A DNA stretch of 64,000 nucleotides from Crocinitomicaceae bacterium (GCA_024643545.1 JAHEMR010000003.1:1-64000); one strand, 5' to 3'; shown: positions 1 to 10,700, numbered from the stretch's first letter. The notes: a model not told the origin generated them from the sequence alone. Numbers and translations are program-made.

Positions 1-329
1 AGCCTGTGTGGGACCACTAGAACCCTGACGATACTGTCAGGGTTTTTTTATGCCCAAAACTTTCAGGCGAGAAGTCTATCCCGATCGAGGTACGAGTATC
101 GGGAAGCCTGTGTGGGACCACTAGAACCCTGACGATACTGTCAGGGTTTTTTTATGCCCAAAACTTTCAGGCGAGAAGTCTATCCCGATCGAGGTACGAG
201 TATCGGGAAGCCTGTGTGGGACCACTAGAACCCTGACGATACTGTCAGGGTTTTTTTATGCCCAAAACTTTCAGGCGAGAAGTCTATCCCGATCGAGGTA
301 CGAGTATCGGGAAGCCTGTGTGGGACCAC
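1..329. repeat. Tandem array of a 104-bp two-hairpin unit
   Basis: Three direct copies with an exact period of 104 bp (1-104, 105-208, 209-312) followed by the first 17 bases of a fourth. I see no differences between copies. Each unit holds a 7-bp perfect hairpin (CCCTGAC, loop GATACT, GTCAGGG) flanked by AA and a T-run, which looks like an intrinsic terminator on the plus strand, and a second stem TCCCGAT/ATCGGGA around a 12-base loop. The open frame in it (MPKTFRREV...) is not a credible gene. The array starts at the window edge, so more copies may lie upstream. There are no spacers, so this is not CRISPR. Confidence 0.9.
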
Positions 330-357
330 AAAAAAAAACCCGTTTGGGGCTTTTTTT
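330..357. terminator. Weak A/T-flanked hairpin
   Basis: A run of A's, CCC, a short GTTT loop, GGGG and then a run of T's. The stem is only about 3 GC pairs plus imperfect A/T pairing. It sits just downstream of the minus-strand kinase/small-ORF pair, so it could end that transcript. Weak support. Confidence 0.35.
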
Positions 358-380
358 GCTTTACGATATTATTTTATTGG

Positions 381-527
381 TTAAGGCTTTATTTCCTGTA
401 TTTTTCCATCCTTACTAATGACTACACTTTGTCCAAGTGCTCTTTTCGAAGCAACTAATTTTTGAGAGGATAATTGAATAGCTTTCTTGATTTTCTGATT
501 TAACAGTTCTTTTTCTTTATCGTTCAT
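381..527 (-). CDS. 48-aa basic protein coupled to the zeta-like kinase (possible antitoxin partner)
   Basis: This ORF is too short for the supplied track. It starts with ATG at 527 and ends with TAA at 381. The product begins MNDKEKELLNQKIKKAI and ends SVVISKDGKIQEIKP, with a charged helical first half and a short strand-like tail. Its start lies inside the last codons of the kinase gene (11-nt overlap), which suggests translational coupling. Small proteins ending in a similar hydrophobic-DGKI-P tail are, from memory, often encoded beside COG4185 zeta-like kinases, though usually upstream rather than downstream. An antitoxin role is inference; no DNA-binding motif is visible. Confidence 0.65.
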   Translation of the reverse strand: MNDKEKELLNQKIKKAIQLSSQKLVASKRALGQSVVISKDGKIQEIKP

Positions 528-1107
528 CAGCAATAAATTTTAATGTGTTAAATTTTTCCAATTGGTAAACATTGAACGCCCTATTTTGCTTCTTTTCTGC
601 GATTAAATCGGATTCTAAAGCGGAATTATCAAAGATTAACATAGAATCTACCTTATCTGCATACAAATTAAAAAGGTTTTTAATTCCTAATTTGTAGCGC
701 CTTTTGATTACTTCTTCTTCAATATGATGCCCCCCTTCAGAAACTCTTTTTTTAACGCGGTCTTTGGCCAGTTCAACAGATTCCAACCAAAAGAAAATCA
801 AAGTTACAAAATAACCGCTTGATTTTGCGCGATCAATTGTATGAATAAATGACCTCGTTGACAATGTTGTTTCAAATGAAAAATCTTGGTTTGATAGAAT
901 TAATTCATCAATTCGAGTAAGCATCAGTCTTCCCGCCTCAATGGAAACTTTTTCCGGTTGAAATGGAGATAATCCTCGAGCAATTTCATCTGCATTCACA
1001 AACTCTTTGCAATTGAGTAATTCAGGTAGGATATTAAACGAAGCAGTTGTTTTCCCAGCCCCATTGCATCCGCCAATGATATATAGTTTTTTAACATCCA
1101 CACTCAA
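517..1107 (-). CDS. Zeta-toxin-like P-loop kinase (COG4185 family)
   Basis: The 196-aa product has a Walker A motif GGCNGAGKTT at residues 12-21, an NADEIARGLSP segment matching the zeta-family substrate/catalytic region, FETTLS, and a C-terminal RRY segment. Zeta toxins phosphorylate UDP-N-acetylglucosamine. Chromosomal COG4185 members are mostly uncharacterised, so the substrate is not known here. The track start is TTG; a GTG two codons later is an alternative and no ATG is available near the N-terminus. The gene overlaps a 48-aa ORF downstream, giving a toxin-antitoxin-like pair in an otherwise non-coding, repeat-bearing stretch. Confidence 0.8.
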   Translation of the reverse strand: MSVDVKKLYIIGGCNGAGKTTASFNILPELLNCKEFVNADEIARGLSPFQPEKVSIEAGRLMLTRIDELILSNQDFSFETTLSTRSFIHTIDRAKSSGYFVTLIFFWLESVELAKDRVKKRVSEGGHHIEEEVIKRRYKLGIKNLFNLYADKVDSMLIFDNSALESDLIAEKKQNRAFNVYQLEKFNTLKFIADER

Positions 1108-1251
1108 AGGTAAGAATCTTTTGAATTGAAATTATAAAGAAGAACTTTCACTCATTTTCTTTTTCGAAATCATGGTATTCTCATCATCAAAACATCTTAT
1201 ATCACTCAAATCCCTACGCAACAAGTTCGATATTTCAGACCTTTCGCCCAC

Positions 1252-1326
1252 GAGAACCCTGACGATACTGTCAGTTTTTTTATGCCCAAAACTTTTCAGG
1301 CGAGAAGTCGATCTATATCGTGGGAA
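1252..1326. repeat. Decayed dispersed copy of the 104-bp unit
   Basis: This stretch matches the array unit from AGAACCCTGACGATACTGTCAG through TTTCAGGCGAGAAGTC, but lacks GGG of the first 3' stem and has lost most of the second hairpin. It lies in the 322-bp gap between the kinase and thioesterase genes. The rest of that gap shows nothing else I can support; ORFs called on both strands there are artefacts. Confidence 0.85.
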
Positions 1327-1429
1327 GAATTGCGGGTTGTTTTCACTTTGCTTTAATCTTGTTTTTTGTGAAAAATCCGGGGGCAATCTTCTTCATTTTG
1401 CCCCGTTCTAGAACGATAAAAATGGTTAT

Positions 1430-1972
1430 TTAACTGATTTTACATCGTTGCAACAAACAACTTGACTTCATTTCTTCCAATGAAATATGGGCGAAATCAG
1501 ACTTCATCATTTTCCGTTTGTGCAATGCGAACTCCTTTAATTTCATTCCTTCGTAGAATCGACGGATGTGTGTTTCATTTTCCAAAATTAATCCTGGAAC
1601 TTGCATTAATTTTCCATCTTCGTTTTTAGAAGCCATGGTGAAATAACAGGAATTTGTATGAGTGACTAGTCCAGTACGTGGATTTAGTGCTTCCACACGC
1701 ATCCCAATAATCATGGATGTATTTCCAACGTAGTTCACGGAAGCCTTCAAGGATACTAAATCCCCTACCTCCACTGGATGTAAGAATTCAACTCCTTCTA
1801 CTGCGACGGTTACCGCATAAGCCCCACAATGCTTAGCCGCTGTCACATACGCTACTTTGTCCATTAAGGAAAGTAAAATTCCACCGTGAACTTTTCCACC
1901 AAAATTAGCAAAGCTTGGTACCATGAGTTCCGTTAATATGGTTTCTGAATGTTGAATTGTTTTATATGACAT
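1430..1972 (-). CDS. Acyl-CoA thioesterase, hotdog fold (YciA/BACH-like)
   Basis: The product has 180 aa. The N-terminal two thirds is a single hotdog domain with the characteristic N-F-GGKVHGGILLSLMDKVAY segment near residues 23-42, where the Asp is the usual catalytic acid. A second conserved block (AVEGVEFLHPVEVGDLV) follows. The family hydrolyses acyl-CoA to free fatty acid and CoA in the cytoplasm. The roughly 50-residue tail after the hotdog is common in the Bacteroidota members. Start ATG at 1972. It is a single-gene unit. The broad class is secure; chain-length preference cannot be read from sequence. Confidence 0.88.
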   Translation of the reverse strand: MSYKTIQHSETILTELMVPSFANFGGKVHGGILLSLMDKVAYVTAAKHCGAYAVTVAVEGVEFLHPVEVGDLVSLKASVNYVGNTSMIIGMRVEALNPRTGLVTHTNSCYFTMASKNEDGKLMQVPGLILENETHIRRFYEGMKLKEFALHKRKMMKSDFAHISLEEMKSSCLLQRCKIS

Positions 1973-2140
1973 GATTTGATTTTTATGAATAATGAATCTA
2001 TGAAACTCATACTGATGCTAAATTAGTTAGTTTTTGGGAGCGTTCTAACTAAAACTGATTAATAATTGATTGACACTATTTTAACATCGAATAATTGATG
2101 ATGAAATAAATAATTACTTATTTTTATCAAAAAAGAAAAC

Positions 2141-2734
2141 ATGAATCCAATTCTACATCAAAACCTTTTCCTCATCAAGGAGCACATCGGAATGTTTAAA
2201 GCCGCAAATAACTTTGACATTTATAATCCTGAAACGGGTGAGCAAATGATGACGTGTCGCGAGGAGAAATTGAGCTTTTTCACTAAAATGTTTCGTTTTA
2301 CAAAGTATAAAATAATGACACCATTCCATGTGGAAATCAAAGACCTTACTGGAGCACCAATTATAAGCATCACACGTAAATCTTCTTTTTTTGGTTTTGC
2401 ATTAGTGAATGTGTTGGATGAAAATGGTAACGTTGTTGGATCCATGAAACGCAAATTCCGACTGGGAGGTGCAAAACTTGAATTGAATGACGCCGCAGGA
2501 GAATTATTGTGCACGTTGAAGGGGAATTTCATTGGGTGGGATTTCAAAATCACAAAAGAAGAGCAAGAATTAGCCACTATTTCTAAAAAATGGGCAGGAA
2601 TTGGAAAGGAATTATTTACTTCCGCAGACAACTATATTTTATCCATCAATGATCAGGTAGCAACAAACGAAAATTCACGCATGCTGATGTTAGCAGCGGT
2701 ACTATGCATTGATTTCTTGTTGAAGGAAAATTAA
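2141..2734 (+). CDS. LURP-one-related / phospholipid-scramblase-like protein
   Basis: A 197-aa product without signal peptide. It shows the repeated beta-strand pattern of the LURP-one/tubby-like fold: LFLIKEHIGMFKAANNFDIYN, an EIKDLTGAPIISITRK strand pair, and DENGNVVGSMKRK. A hydrophobic C-terminal stretch (MLMLAAVLCIDFLL) ends the protein, as in tubby/scramblase-type folds where the last helix is buried in the barrel. Function in bacteria is not established. The gene ends 8 bp before the open frame of the DUF4359-like gene. Confidence 0.7.
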   Translation: MNPILHQNLFLIKEHIGMFKAANNFDIYNPETGEQMMTCREEKLSFFTKMFRFTKYKIMTPFHVEIKDLTGAPIISITRKSSFFGFALVNVLDENGNVVGSMKRKFRLGGAKLELNDAAGELLCTLKGNFIGWDFKITKEEQELATISKKWAGIGKELFTSADNYILSINDQVATNENSRMLMLAAVLCIDFLLKEN

Positions 2735-2807
2735 TCCTTAAGCACTGATTACTCTCGACACAACCTTTCTGTCCCATCAATTATTTTACATTCACTCGAT
2801 TTATCAA

Positions 2808-3143
2808 CTGTTTAAATACTTCGTCATAGCAGCGATCCTATTTGCTGCATTTGTCACTAATCCGAGCGAACAGAACTTTAATTCCAAAGTTGAAAATCAG
2901 TTATTGAAGGAACTCAACGCGAATGAAGGAGGAAATTTTGTAACTGAATTGATCACCTCTAGCTTAGTTGGTTCTTTAATCTGGAACTTGGTGCATGTTG
3001 ATTACCAAGATTTCAAATTGTGTTGCACGTTTGAAATGCGCATTGGCAACAAAGAAATAAAATTCTTGGGCATTTACGGTCAAATCATTCCAATTTCAGG
3101 TAGTGGCTCATTAACGGAACTTTCGGGGGAATTAGCCATGTAA
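2808..3143 (+). CDS. DUF4359-like small membrane protein, start codon uncertain
   Basis: The track begins this ORF at a TTG (2904), but the same frame is open back to 2742 and encodes a typical N-terminal helix, FKYFVIAAILFAAF, followed by TNPSEQNF. A membrane helix followed by TNPS is the hallmark of DUF4359. The conserved C-terminal block (DYQDFKLCCTFEM...FLGIYGQIIP) also fits. No ATG, GTG or TTG occurs in frame before the helix. I place the start at CTG 2808; ATT at 2799 or 2790 are alternatives. It could be a gene with an unusual start or one that has lost its start. Function unknown. Confidence 0.55.
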   Translation: MFKYFVIAAILFAAFVTNPSEQNFNSKVENQLLKELNANEGGNFVTELITSSLVGSLIWNLVHVDYQDFKLCCTFEMRIGNKEIKFLGIYGQIIPISGSGSLTELSGELAM

Positions 3144-3244
3144 AATTACATGCTTTATTTTACAGCCAAAACACCTCGATTCCTTTCCAGACTTAAGTTG
3201 CTAAAAAAAAATCGCCGCTATTAAAGGAGAGAAACAGATATTGC

Positions 3245-4474
3245 TTATCCCCTAACTTTTTTCACTGCACTCATCCCAAGTTCCAGAATCATACTGAATA
3301 CTGAACGGAGTGGTGATCGTTTGCTATTCGGATCTTGACCTTTTCCCAATAAATGAATTTGATCCGTGTACCAAACGATTTCCAAAGGAAACGTTCGGTC
3401 TAAAAATGGAAATCCAGTTGTTAAGGGCTTTACCAAACTTGCCACATCTTTTCCAGAAAGTAATTCATTCGAGAAATCTGGATTTATGGCCAATGATCGC
3501 GCAATTCCAACCATGTCGCACACACCTGAAGCTAATGCTTCATTCATTCCATGGGAGGTTCTGAATCCACCAGTCAGCATCAACGGGGACTTGACGATTT
3601 TTCGCACTTCTTCGCAGTAATCCAAGAAATAAGCTTCTCTTGCCTTGGTGGATTCTTTGACATTTGTTCCCGTCATCACAGGTGTTTCGTAGGTTCCTCC
3701 CGAAATTTCGATGAGATCCATTCCCAGTTCAGATAAGTGTTTCACAACTTTCATCGAGTCCTCCATGGTAAAACCACCTTTTTGAAAATCCGCTGAATTG
3801 AGTTTGATGCTGATTGGGAAATCTGGTCCAACTTCGACGCGAATGGCTGTGTAAATTTCGCTCACAAAACGCATTCGATTTTCAATCGTTCCACCCCATT
3901 TATCCGTGCGCTGGTTATGCGTTGGAGATAGAAACTGACTCACCAGGTATCCATGTGCACCATGAATTTGGACGCCTGTGAATCCACTTTCCTTACAGAC
4001 TTTTGCTGCAAAAGCAAAGCGCTCAATGATTTCGAGAATTTCCGATTCGCTCAATTCTCTTGGCGTATTGAACACACGACTCAATGGTTTTTTCAATGGA
4101 ATTGCCGACGGCGCAACCGGTAACTTACTTAAAAACTTCGGTGACTGCTTTCCCGGATGATTGAGTTGAACCCAAATGTGCGTATCGTTTTTACGTCCCG
4201 CATTCGCCCACAATTTCAAGCATGGATCATTGATGCCTTTTTCAATGACCACATTATGTGCTTCACCAAGCGCGCGTTGGTCCACCATGACATTTCCAGT
4301 GATGAGTAATCCCGTACCGCCATCTGCCCAACGACCATAAAGCGTTTCAAAGGATCTATTTGACACAAATCCTTTTGAGCCCATGTTTTCACTCATGGCA
4401 GATTTGCCGATTCTATTTTTAATTGTTGCCCCACATGGAAGCATCAGGCTATCAGAAATGTTTGTTTTACTCAT
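3245..4474 (-). CDS. NADH:flavin oxidoreductase / Old Yellow Enzyme family
   Basis: A 409-aa single-domain FMN TIM barrel. Family hallmarks are QLNHPGKQS near residue 105, HGAHGYLVSQFLSP near 171 with the two substrate-binding histidines, and RTDKWGGTIENR just after. It belongs to the COG1902 class of NAD(P)H-dependent ene-reductases. It lacks the C-terminal Fe-S/FAD extension of 2,4-dienoyl-CoA reductase, as the protein ends soon after the barrel. The track start is TTG; the ATG one codon in (4474) is preferred. A weak -7-like TACCTTTA (reverse strand, 4502-4509) lies upstream. Physiological substrate unknown. Confidence 0.88.
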   Translation of the reverse strand: MSKTNISDSLMLPCGATIKNRIGKSAMSENMGSKGFVSNRSFETLYGRWADGGTGLLITGNVMVDQRALGEAHNVVIEKGINDPCLKLWANAGRKNDTHIWVQLNHPGKQSPKFLSKLPVAPSAIPLKKPLSRVFNTPRELSESEILEIIERFAFAAKVCKESGFTGVQIHGAHGYLVSQFLSPTHNQRTDKWGGTIENRMRFVSEIYTAIRVEVGPDFPISIKLNSADFQKGGFTMEDSMKVVKHLSELGMDLIEISGGTYETPVMTGTNVKESTKAREAYFLDYCEEVRKIVKSPLMLTGGFRTSHGMNEALASGVCDMVGIARSLAINPDFSNELLSGKDVASLVKPLTTGFPFLDRTFPLEIVWYTDQIHLLGKGQDPNSKRSPLRSVFSMILELGMSAVKKVRG

Positions 4475-4795
4475 CAAATTACTTTTGTGTCTAACTTTTC
4501 CTAAAGGTATTTAATTTCGCGAACCAAGTGCTTCATCCAAAATAAAATACAACAAATCTTCCGATTTCACATCAAAAAAAAAACAGTGAATCAACACCCA
4601 TTTTGACTTGTTTTTCAAGCACCAAATCAGCACACCGGAACTGCTTTTTCCATTGCCCATTCCCTTTTAAAACAAAGCAGAAAACACCAAAAATAATAAG
4701 GGAAAATAGGGGAAATGATAAATAAATAAAATCTTAACAAACTTAAGTTTTTTCTTAGGAACGACTTTCGTAACTTTGAAGTAAATATCAAGCTT
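4475..4795. other. Divergent intergenic region, AT-rich
   Basis: A 321-bp gap between the divergently transcribed oxidoreductase and giant adhesin genes. Apart from the promoter-like sequences for the two genes I see no RNA gene or repeat. The minus-strand ORF at 4627-4866 overlaps the adhesin start and lacks protein-like composition. Confidence 0.6.
4771..4778 (+). promoter_or_regulatory. -7 element TAACTTTG of the adhesin gene
   Basis: A perfect match to the Bacteroidota -7 consensus TAnnTTTG, 17 bases before the TTG start at 4796. The expected -33 TTTG position holds only a T-rich GTTT. It supports the TTG start, since transcription would begin about 10 bases before it. Confidence 0.55.
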
Positions 4796-7700
4796 TTGAA
4801 TACACTCTCTACTCGTTTTAAAATATTTGTTTTACTAGCTTTTTTTGTCTTAGCGAATTCATACACAAACGCACAATGTGTCGGTTCATCTGTTACCTTA
4901 GGCGCTGATCAATACTATTGTGCTGGGACACCCGTTACTCTTACACCTACTGTATCAAATGCACCAACGGGAACAGCAACTTATTCTTGGACGTTTCAAA
5001 GTAATCCGATTTCACCAAATCCAACAGGTACCACTTACACTATTCCGGCAAATCAATCCGGTACTTATGCAGTCACAATTACGTACGGTCCAAATTGTGT
5101 GATCACGGATGAAGTGGTGATTGGATTTTTACCTGTTCCAACCATAGGGTCAAACCAATGTATTTCGACTGGAAACGCCGCAAATTTATCTGTTAATTTT
5201 AGTCCTGCATTACCTTCAGGTGTCAATGCGACATATGCATGGACCGGACCAAATGGATTTACCTCAAGTTCATCAAATCCATCAATAAGTTCGTTTAACA
5301 GTTTGAATTCTGGTAGTTACAATGTAACCGTATCCTTTAATACAAGCTCTAGTTCAACTTGTACATATAACTTAACAACCAATCTTTATTTAACACCATC
5401 AACCCCATCCTTTTCCATTCCTTCGAATGGATGCCCAGGTACAAATTACTCTCCAACTGGATTTACCGTTCAGCCAAACACAAGTTATTCTTGGAGTATT
5501 TCTCAATCGAGTAATAGTACTGGACTAAATAGTTCTGCTCCAGTTTTCAATTTCACGAATTCTGGTATTAATTCAATAACAGTTACCGCTACACAAAACG
5601 GATGTAGCTCTACTTCGAGTAGTCAGGGGATTTCCATATTAAATTTGGGACTTAATGATCCGGACATCGCGCCTACCTCTAGCCCTAATTCATATTTAGC
5701 CTCCCCCGTACCATTTGGCGGAGCGTTAACTTATAAGATTTGTGGTTCAAATAATGTATCGTCTGTTCAAATTTCAAATTTTCCACCTTCGTCGAATAAT
5801 TCGGCAACTCAATATTCCATTACATGGGGAAACAACCCTCCAATAAATTTCGCAAATGGAAGCAGTACGACACAATCCATATTAATTGGAAATAATCCAT
5901 TTACCATAAGCGCCAGTTATGGTGGATGCACAACAAGCATTAACTACAATATTTATGTAGGATCAAATCCATATGTTAGTGTAGGAGTAGGAAACAGTAC
6001 TGGCTTATGTCCAGGTCAAAACGTTATTGCGAATATAACTCCAGTTGGCCAACTTGGTCAACAAAATTCACCTGGAACTACCTATTCCCTTTATTTTTCA
6101 AATAATCCCAATACTATCGTACAAACGTTTACCGATCTGACATCTACAACGGCCGCACAACCTGTAGTTTTTAATCAAAGCTCTTGTGGAAATGCCCCGC
6201 TAAATAATTGTTATCCTAGTCAAGCAAATGTATATTATGCGTATGTAGTAGCTACGAATGCTTGTGACAATTCCTGTGCAAATTCACCTGCTATTACTAT
6301 AAACGACAAACCAGATGCAAATTTCACAGTTTCTAAATCAATTGTTTGTCCAAATTCAAATATAACCATAACAAATACAGGCACAAACGGAAATACGATA
6401 TCAGGCTCCGCAACTAGTGGTTACAGCTGTTCAATAAATACTAAAATAAAATATGTTATTTCCCCTAATTCTGGATTCACAGTTGTTTCCGGTGATTTAG
6501 GAGGGAATAGTGGTAATTTCAATAATTGGACTGGAACAAATACAGTCGTTTTAAATTTCACATCACCAGGCACATATACTATTAAACAATATGCGCAATC
6601 AAACAATTGTGGATCCGATTCAATTATTAAAACCATTTGCGTCATCAATCCACCAATAAGTGTAATTAGCCCATATTCTACCATTCAATGTTCTCCGGCA
6701 ACTCTATCACTTTCAAGTAATTCTATTTTACCAACTTGTGGCACAACTCCGATTCCGGTGGCTTATTTATGGTCCGTAACTAATCCTACAGGTTGTTCGA
6801 GTTGCAGTAACACAATCAGTTCCCCTACCTCTGCAAATTCAAATTTTTCTTTCACAAACAATTCAAATTCAATTCAAACTTATACAGTCAATCTTTCGGT
6901 AACGCCTTTAGATCCGATTACAAACCTCCCGTTAAGCGGTCCAGGTTGCTCTAATACTAGTTCAATTCCCATCCAAGTTTATCCTAGTGTTCAAATAACG
7001 CCTATAACAACGTGTAATGGAACATTAAATTGGAATTTAGCAAATCAAGTGAACGTTCCGAGTACATTTACATGGCAAGCTGCAGACAATGCGTATGTTT
7101 CTGGAGAAACCACCACCTCGCAATCAACTTCAAGTATTACAGATGTTTTAGTGAATAACTCTACAACTGCACAAACTGTAACATATACGGTAAATGCGGT
7201 ATCTGTAACTGGATCATGTACAGCCACAAACACATTTACAGTTAACTTAGTGACACCTCTTAGTGTACAAGCTTTAACGAATCAAACAATTTGTGTCGGA
7301 GGAGGACTTTCTGCTCCTTTGGTTTTGAATTATAGCGGGGGAAGTGGATCAGCAACTTTTTCATGGAGTCTCAATTCATCAACATCACAAATTGCCACCA
7401 CGGCTTCCTATTCACCACCATCATTTAATACTGTTGGAAGTTATTTATACACAGGGACTGTTTTTTCTGGACCATCTGGATGCGTTCAAACCGTAAGTCA
7501 ATCAGCAACGATTACCGTTGTTGCCGATCCAACAATAACAACACAACCAATTAATGCGAGTTATTGTCAAAACGCAAGTCCGGTTACACCATTATCTGTT
7601 ATTGCGACTGGAGGAACGGGTTCTTTTAATTATCAATGGTATTCAAATCTAAACAACACAAATAGTGGCGGACAATCTATTTCCGGTGCAAATCTTAGCA

Positions 7701-10700
7701 CCTTCACACCACCCAATTCTTCCATCGGCAACTATTATTATTACTGTATAATTACACAAACAGGATTAAATTGTAGTGTTGTATCAAATGTCGTTCAAGT
7801 CGTTGTTAATTCCCCTCCAACAATTACTTCCCAACCACAAAACCAAACCATCTGTGTAGGTGGGACACTGACTACTTTGAATGTTGGTTTTTCAGGAGGA
7901 ACGGCGAATCCAACGTATCAATGGTATTCAAATACAACAAATGCTAACACAGGTGGGACATTACTTTCTGGTGAAACAAATGCAAACCTAACATTGCCCG
8001 CTACTTTAAATGGTACGGCTTCCAATTCCTATTATTATTGTGTCATTAACTTCGGCTCTGCTAGTGGGTGTTCAGTAATTACAAGTAATGCTGCAACAAT
8101 AAGCGTTTTAGCTGACCCTACATTTAGCGTTCAACCAATTCAATCTCAAACAATTTGTCAAGGTGGATCGTTAGCAAATCCATTAACAGTTGTAGTAATT
8201 GGCGGATCAGGGAATTCAACTTACCAGTGGTACACTGTAAATGGCACAACATATAACAGCATAGCCAATTCAAATTCAGCGAATTACAATCCATCTATCT
8301 ATTCAACAGTAGGAAACTTTACCTACGCTGTTTCAGTTACCCAAACGGTTAGTGGATGCGCTTCTACTTATTCGACAAATGCAGAAGTAATCGTCGCAGC
8401 CGACCCTACCGTTTCCATAACTTCAGGAGCAAATTATTGTCAAAATGCAAGTACAATAACCCCACTGACCGTTAGTGCAACTAATGGCAATGGATCCGCT
8501 TTTACTTACCAATGGTTTTCAAACTCAACGAATACCAATTCAGGTGGAATCCCTCAAGGGAATAGTAACAGCGCTTCATTTAGCCCACCCGTGAATGCAA
8601 CTGGAACGCTGTATTACTATTGCATTGTTACCAACGCCCCATCAAGCACTGGCTGTTCAACAACGTCCAATACTGCAGCTATAACAGTGAATGCTGGCCC
8701 TTCAATTTCGACACCACCTCAAAGTCAGGCTGTCTGTGCGGGTGGGACACTTTCTGCTTTAAATGTAGCTTACACCGGTGGAACAGGTTCTGTAACTTAC
8801 CAATGGTACAGTAATGCAACGAATACTACATCAGGTGGAACACCTGTTGGAACATCGTCAAGTTCATATGCCCTACCTTCAACACTTAACGCATCAGTTG
8901 GAACCTTCTATTATTATTGTGAACTTTCTTTTGGTGGGTCAGGGGGGTGTTCTCAAATTACCAGCTCAGTAGCAACAATTAATGTTGTGGCTAGTCCAAT
9001 AGTAACTGCTCCAAACTCACAAACCATTTGTACGGGTGGTAATCCTTTAGCTATGTCCGTGAGTGCAAGCGGTGGTATTAATTCTTCCTACAGTTATCAA
9101 TGGTACAATGCTTCAGGGGCAATTTCAACTGCAAATAGTGTTAATTATTCACCGCCATCCAGCGCCGGAACTTACTACTGCGTTGTTTCCATTTTACCGT
9201 CTACAAGCGGATGTAGTACAAACTCTGCCAATGCCACGGTTACGATTGAGCCGGACCCAACGATTTCCGCTCCACAAAGCGCGAATTATTGTCAAAATGC
9301 AGGTACTGTTGCAGCATTATCCGTAACCGCAAATGGTGGGATTAGTTCTGCATATGTTTACCAATGGTATAGTAACACGAATAATAATACTTCTTCAGGT
9401 ACAGCAATTTCTGCTGCAAATGGCGGCACATCTGCTTCATACACTCCACCTGTAAACAACACCGGAACACTTTACTATTTTTGCGTAGCAAGTATCAATC
9501 CTAGTTCAACAACTGGTTGTTCTGTTACTTCTGATATTGCAACCATCACCGTCAATGCTGGTCCAACTATTACCACGCCACCTCAAAGTCAGGCTGTCTG
9601 TGTGGGCGGGACACTTTCTGCTTTAAATGTAGCTTACACCGGAGGAACAGGTTCTGTAACTTACCAATGGTACAGTAATGCAACGAATACTACATCAGGT
9701 GGAACACCTGTTGGAACATCGTCAAGTTCATATGCCCTACCTTCAACACTTAACGCATCAGTTGGAACCTTCTATTATTATTGTGAACTTTCTTTTGGTG
9801 GGTCAGGGGGGTGTTCTCAAATTACCAGCTCAGTAGCAACAATTAATGTTGTGGCTAGTCCAATAGTAACTGCTCCAAACTCACAAACCATTTGTACGGG
9901 TGGTAATCCTTTAGCTATGTCCGTGAGTGCAAGCGGTGGTATTAATTCTTCCTACAGTTATCAATGGTACAATGCTTCAGGGGCAATTTCAACTGCAAAT
10001 AGTGTTAATTATTCACCGCCATCCAGCGCCGGAACTTACTACTGCGTTGTTTCCATTTTACCGTCTACAAGCGGATGTAGTACAAACTCTGCCAATGCCA
10101 CGGTTACGATTGAGCCGGACCCAACGATTTCCGCTCCACAAAGCGCGAATTATTGTCAAAATGCAGGTACTGTTGCAGCATTATCCGTAACCGCAAATGG
10201 TGGGATTAGTTCTGCATATGTTTACCAATGGTATAGTAACACGAATAATAATACTTCTTCAGGTACAGCAATTTCTGCTGCAAATGGCGGCACATCTGCT
10301 TCATACACTCCACCTGTAAACAACACCGGAACACTTTACTATTTTTGCGTAGCAAGTATCAATCCTAGTTCAACAACTGGTTGTTCTGTTACTTCTGATG
10401 TTGCTACGATTACTGTAAACCTATCTCCATCTTTTGCTACACAACCCATTGCCAATCAAACGATTTGTCTAGACGGGAATTTTACCCCATTGAATGTGGT
10501 ATATCAAAATGGTACAGGAACACCAACGTATCAATGGTACAGTAATACGGTAAACAATACGTCGAACAGCACACTTATCCAAAATGAAACAAATGCAAGC
10601 TACACTCCTACTAGTAACGTTATTGGCACAACTTATTATTACTGTGTAGCTACGTTCGCATCTGGAGGTTGTTCGTCGATTATTTCTACAATATCCACTG

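Noticed and set aside
1-329. CRISPR-like array
   Set aside because: Copies are directly abutting and 104 bp long, with no unique spacers and no cas genes.
258-458. 66-aa plus-strand ORF over the repeat array
   Set aside because: It begins inside the 104-bp repeat and runs antisense over the small ORF; the translation has no protein-like pattern and depends on repeat sequence.
1132-1411. ORFs on both strands between kinase and thioesterase genes
   Set aside because: They overlap each other and the decayed repeat, and neither resembles a protein family.
4627-4866. 79-aa minus-strand ORF upstream of the adhesin
   Set aside because: It overlaps the adhesin start and promoter antisense and is a low-complexity Lys/Phe/Leu translation of AT-rich DNA.
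9063-10190. Two identical 87-aa ORFs (9063 and 9927)
   Set aside because: They are out-of-frame shadows of the adhesin; their identity only reflects the 864-bp duplication.
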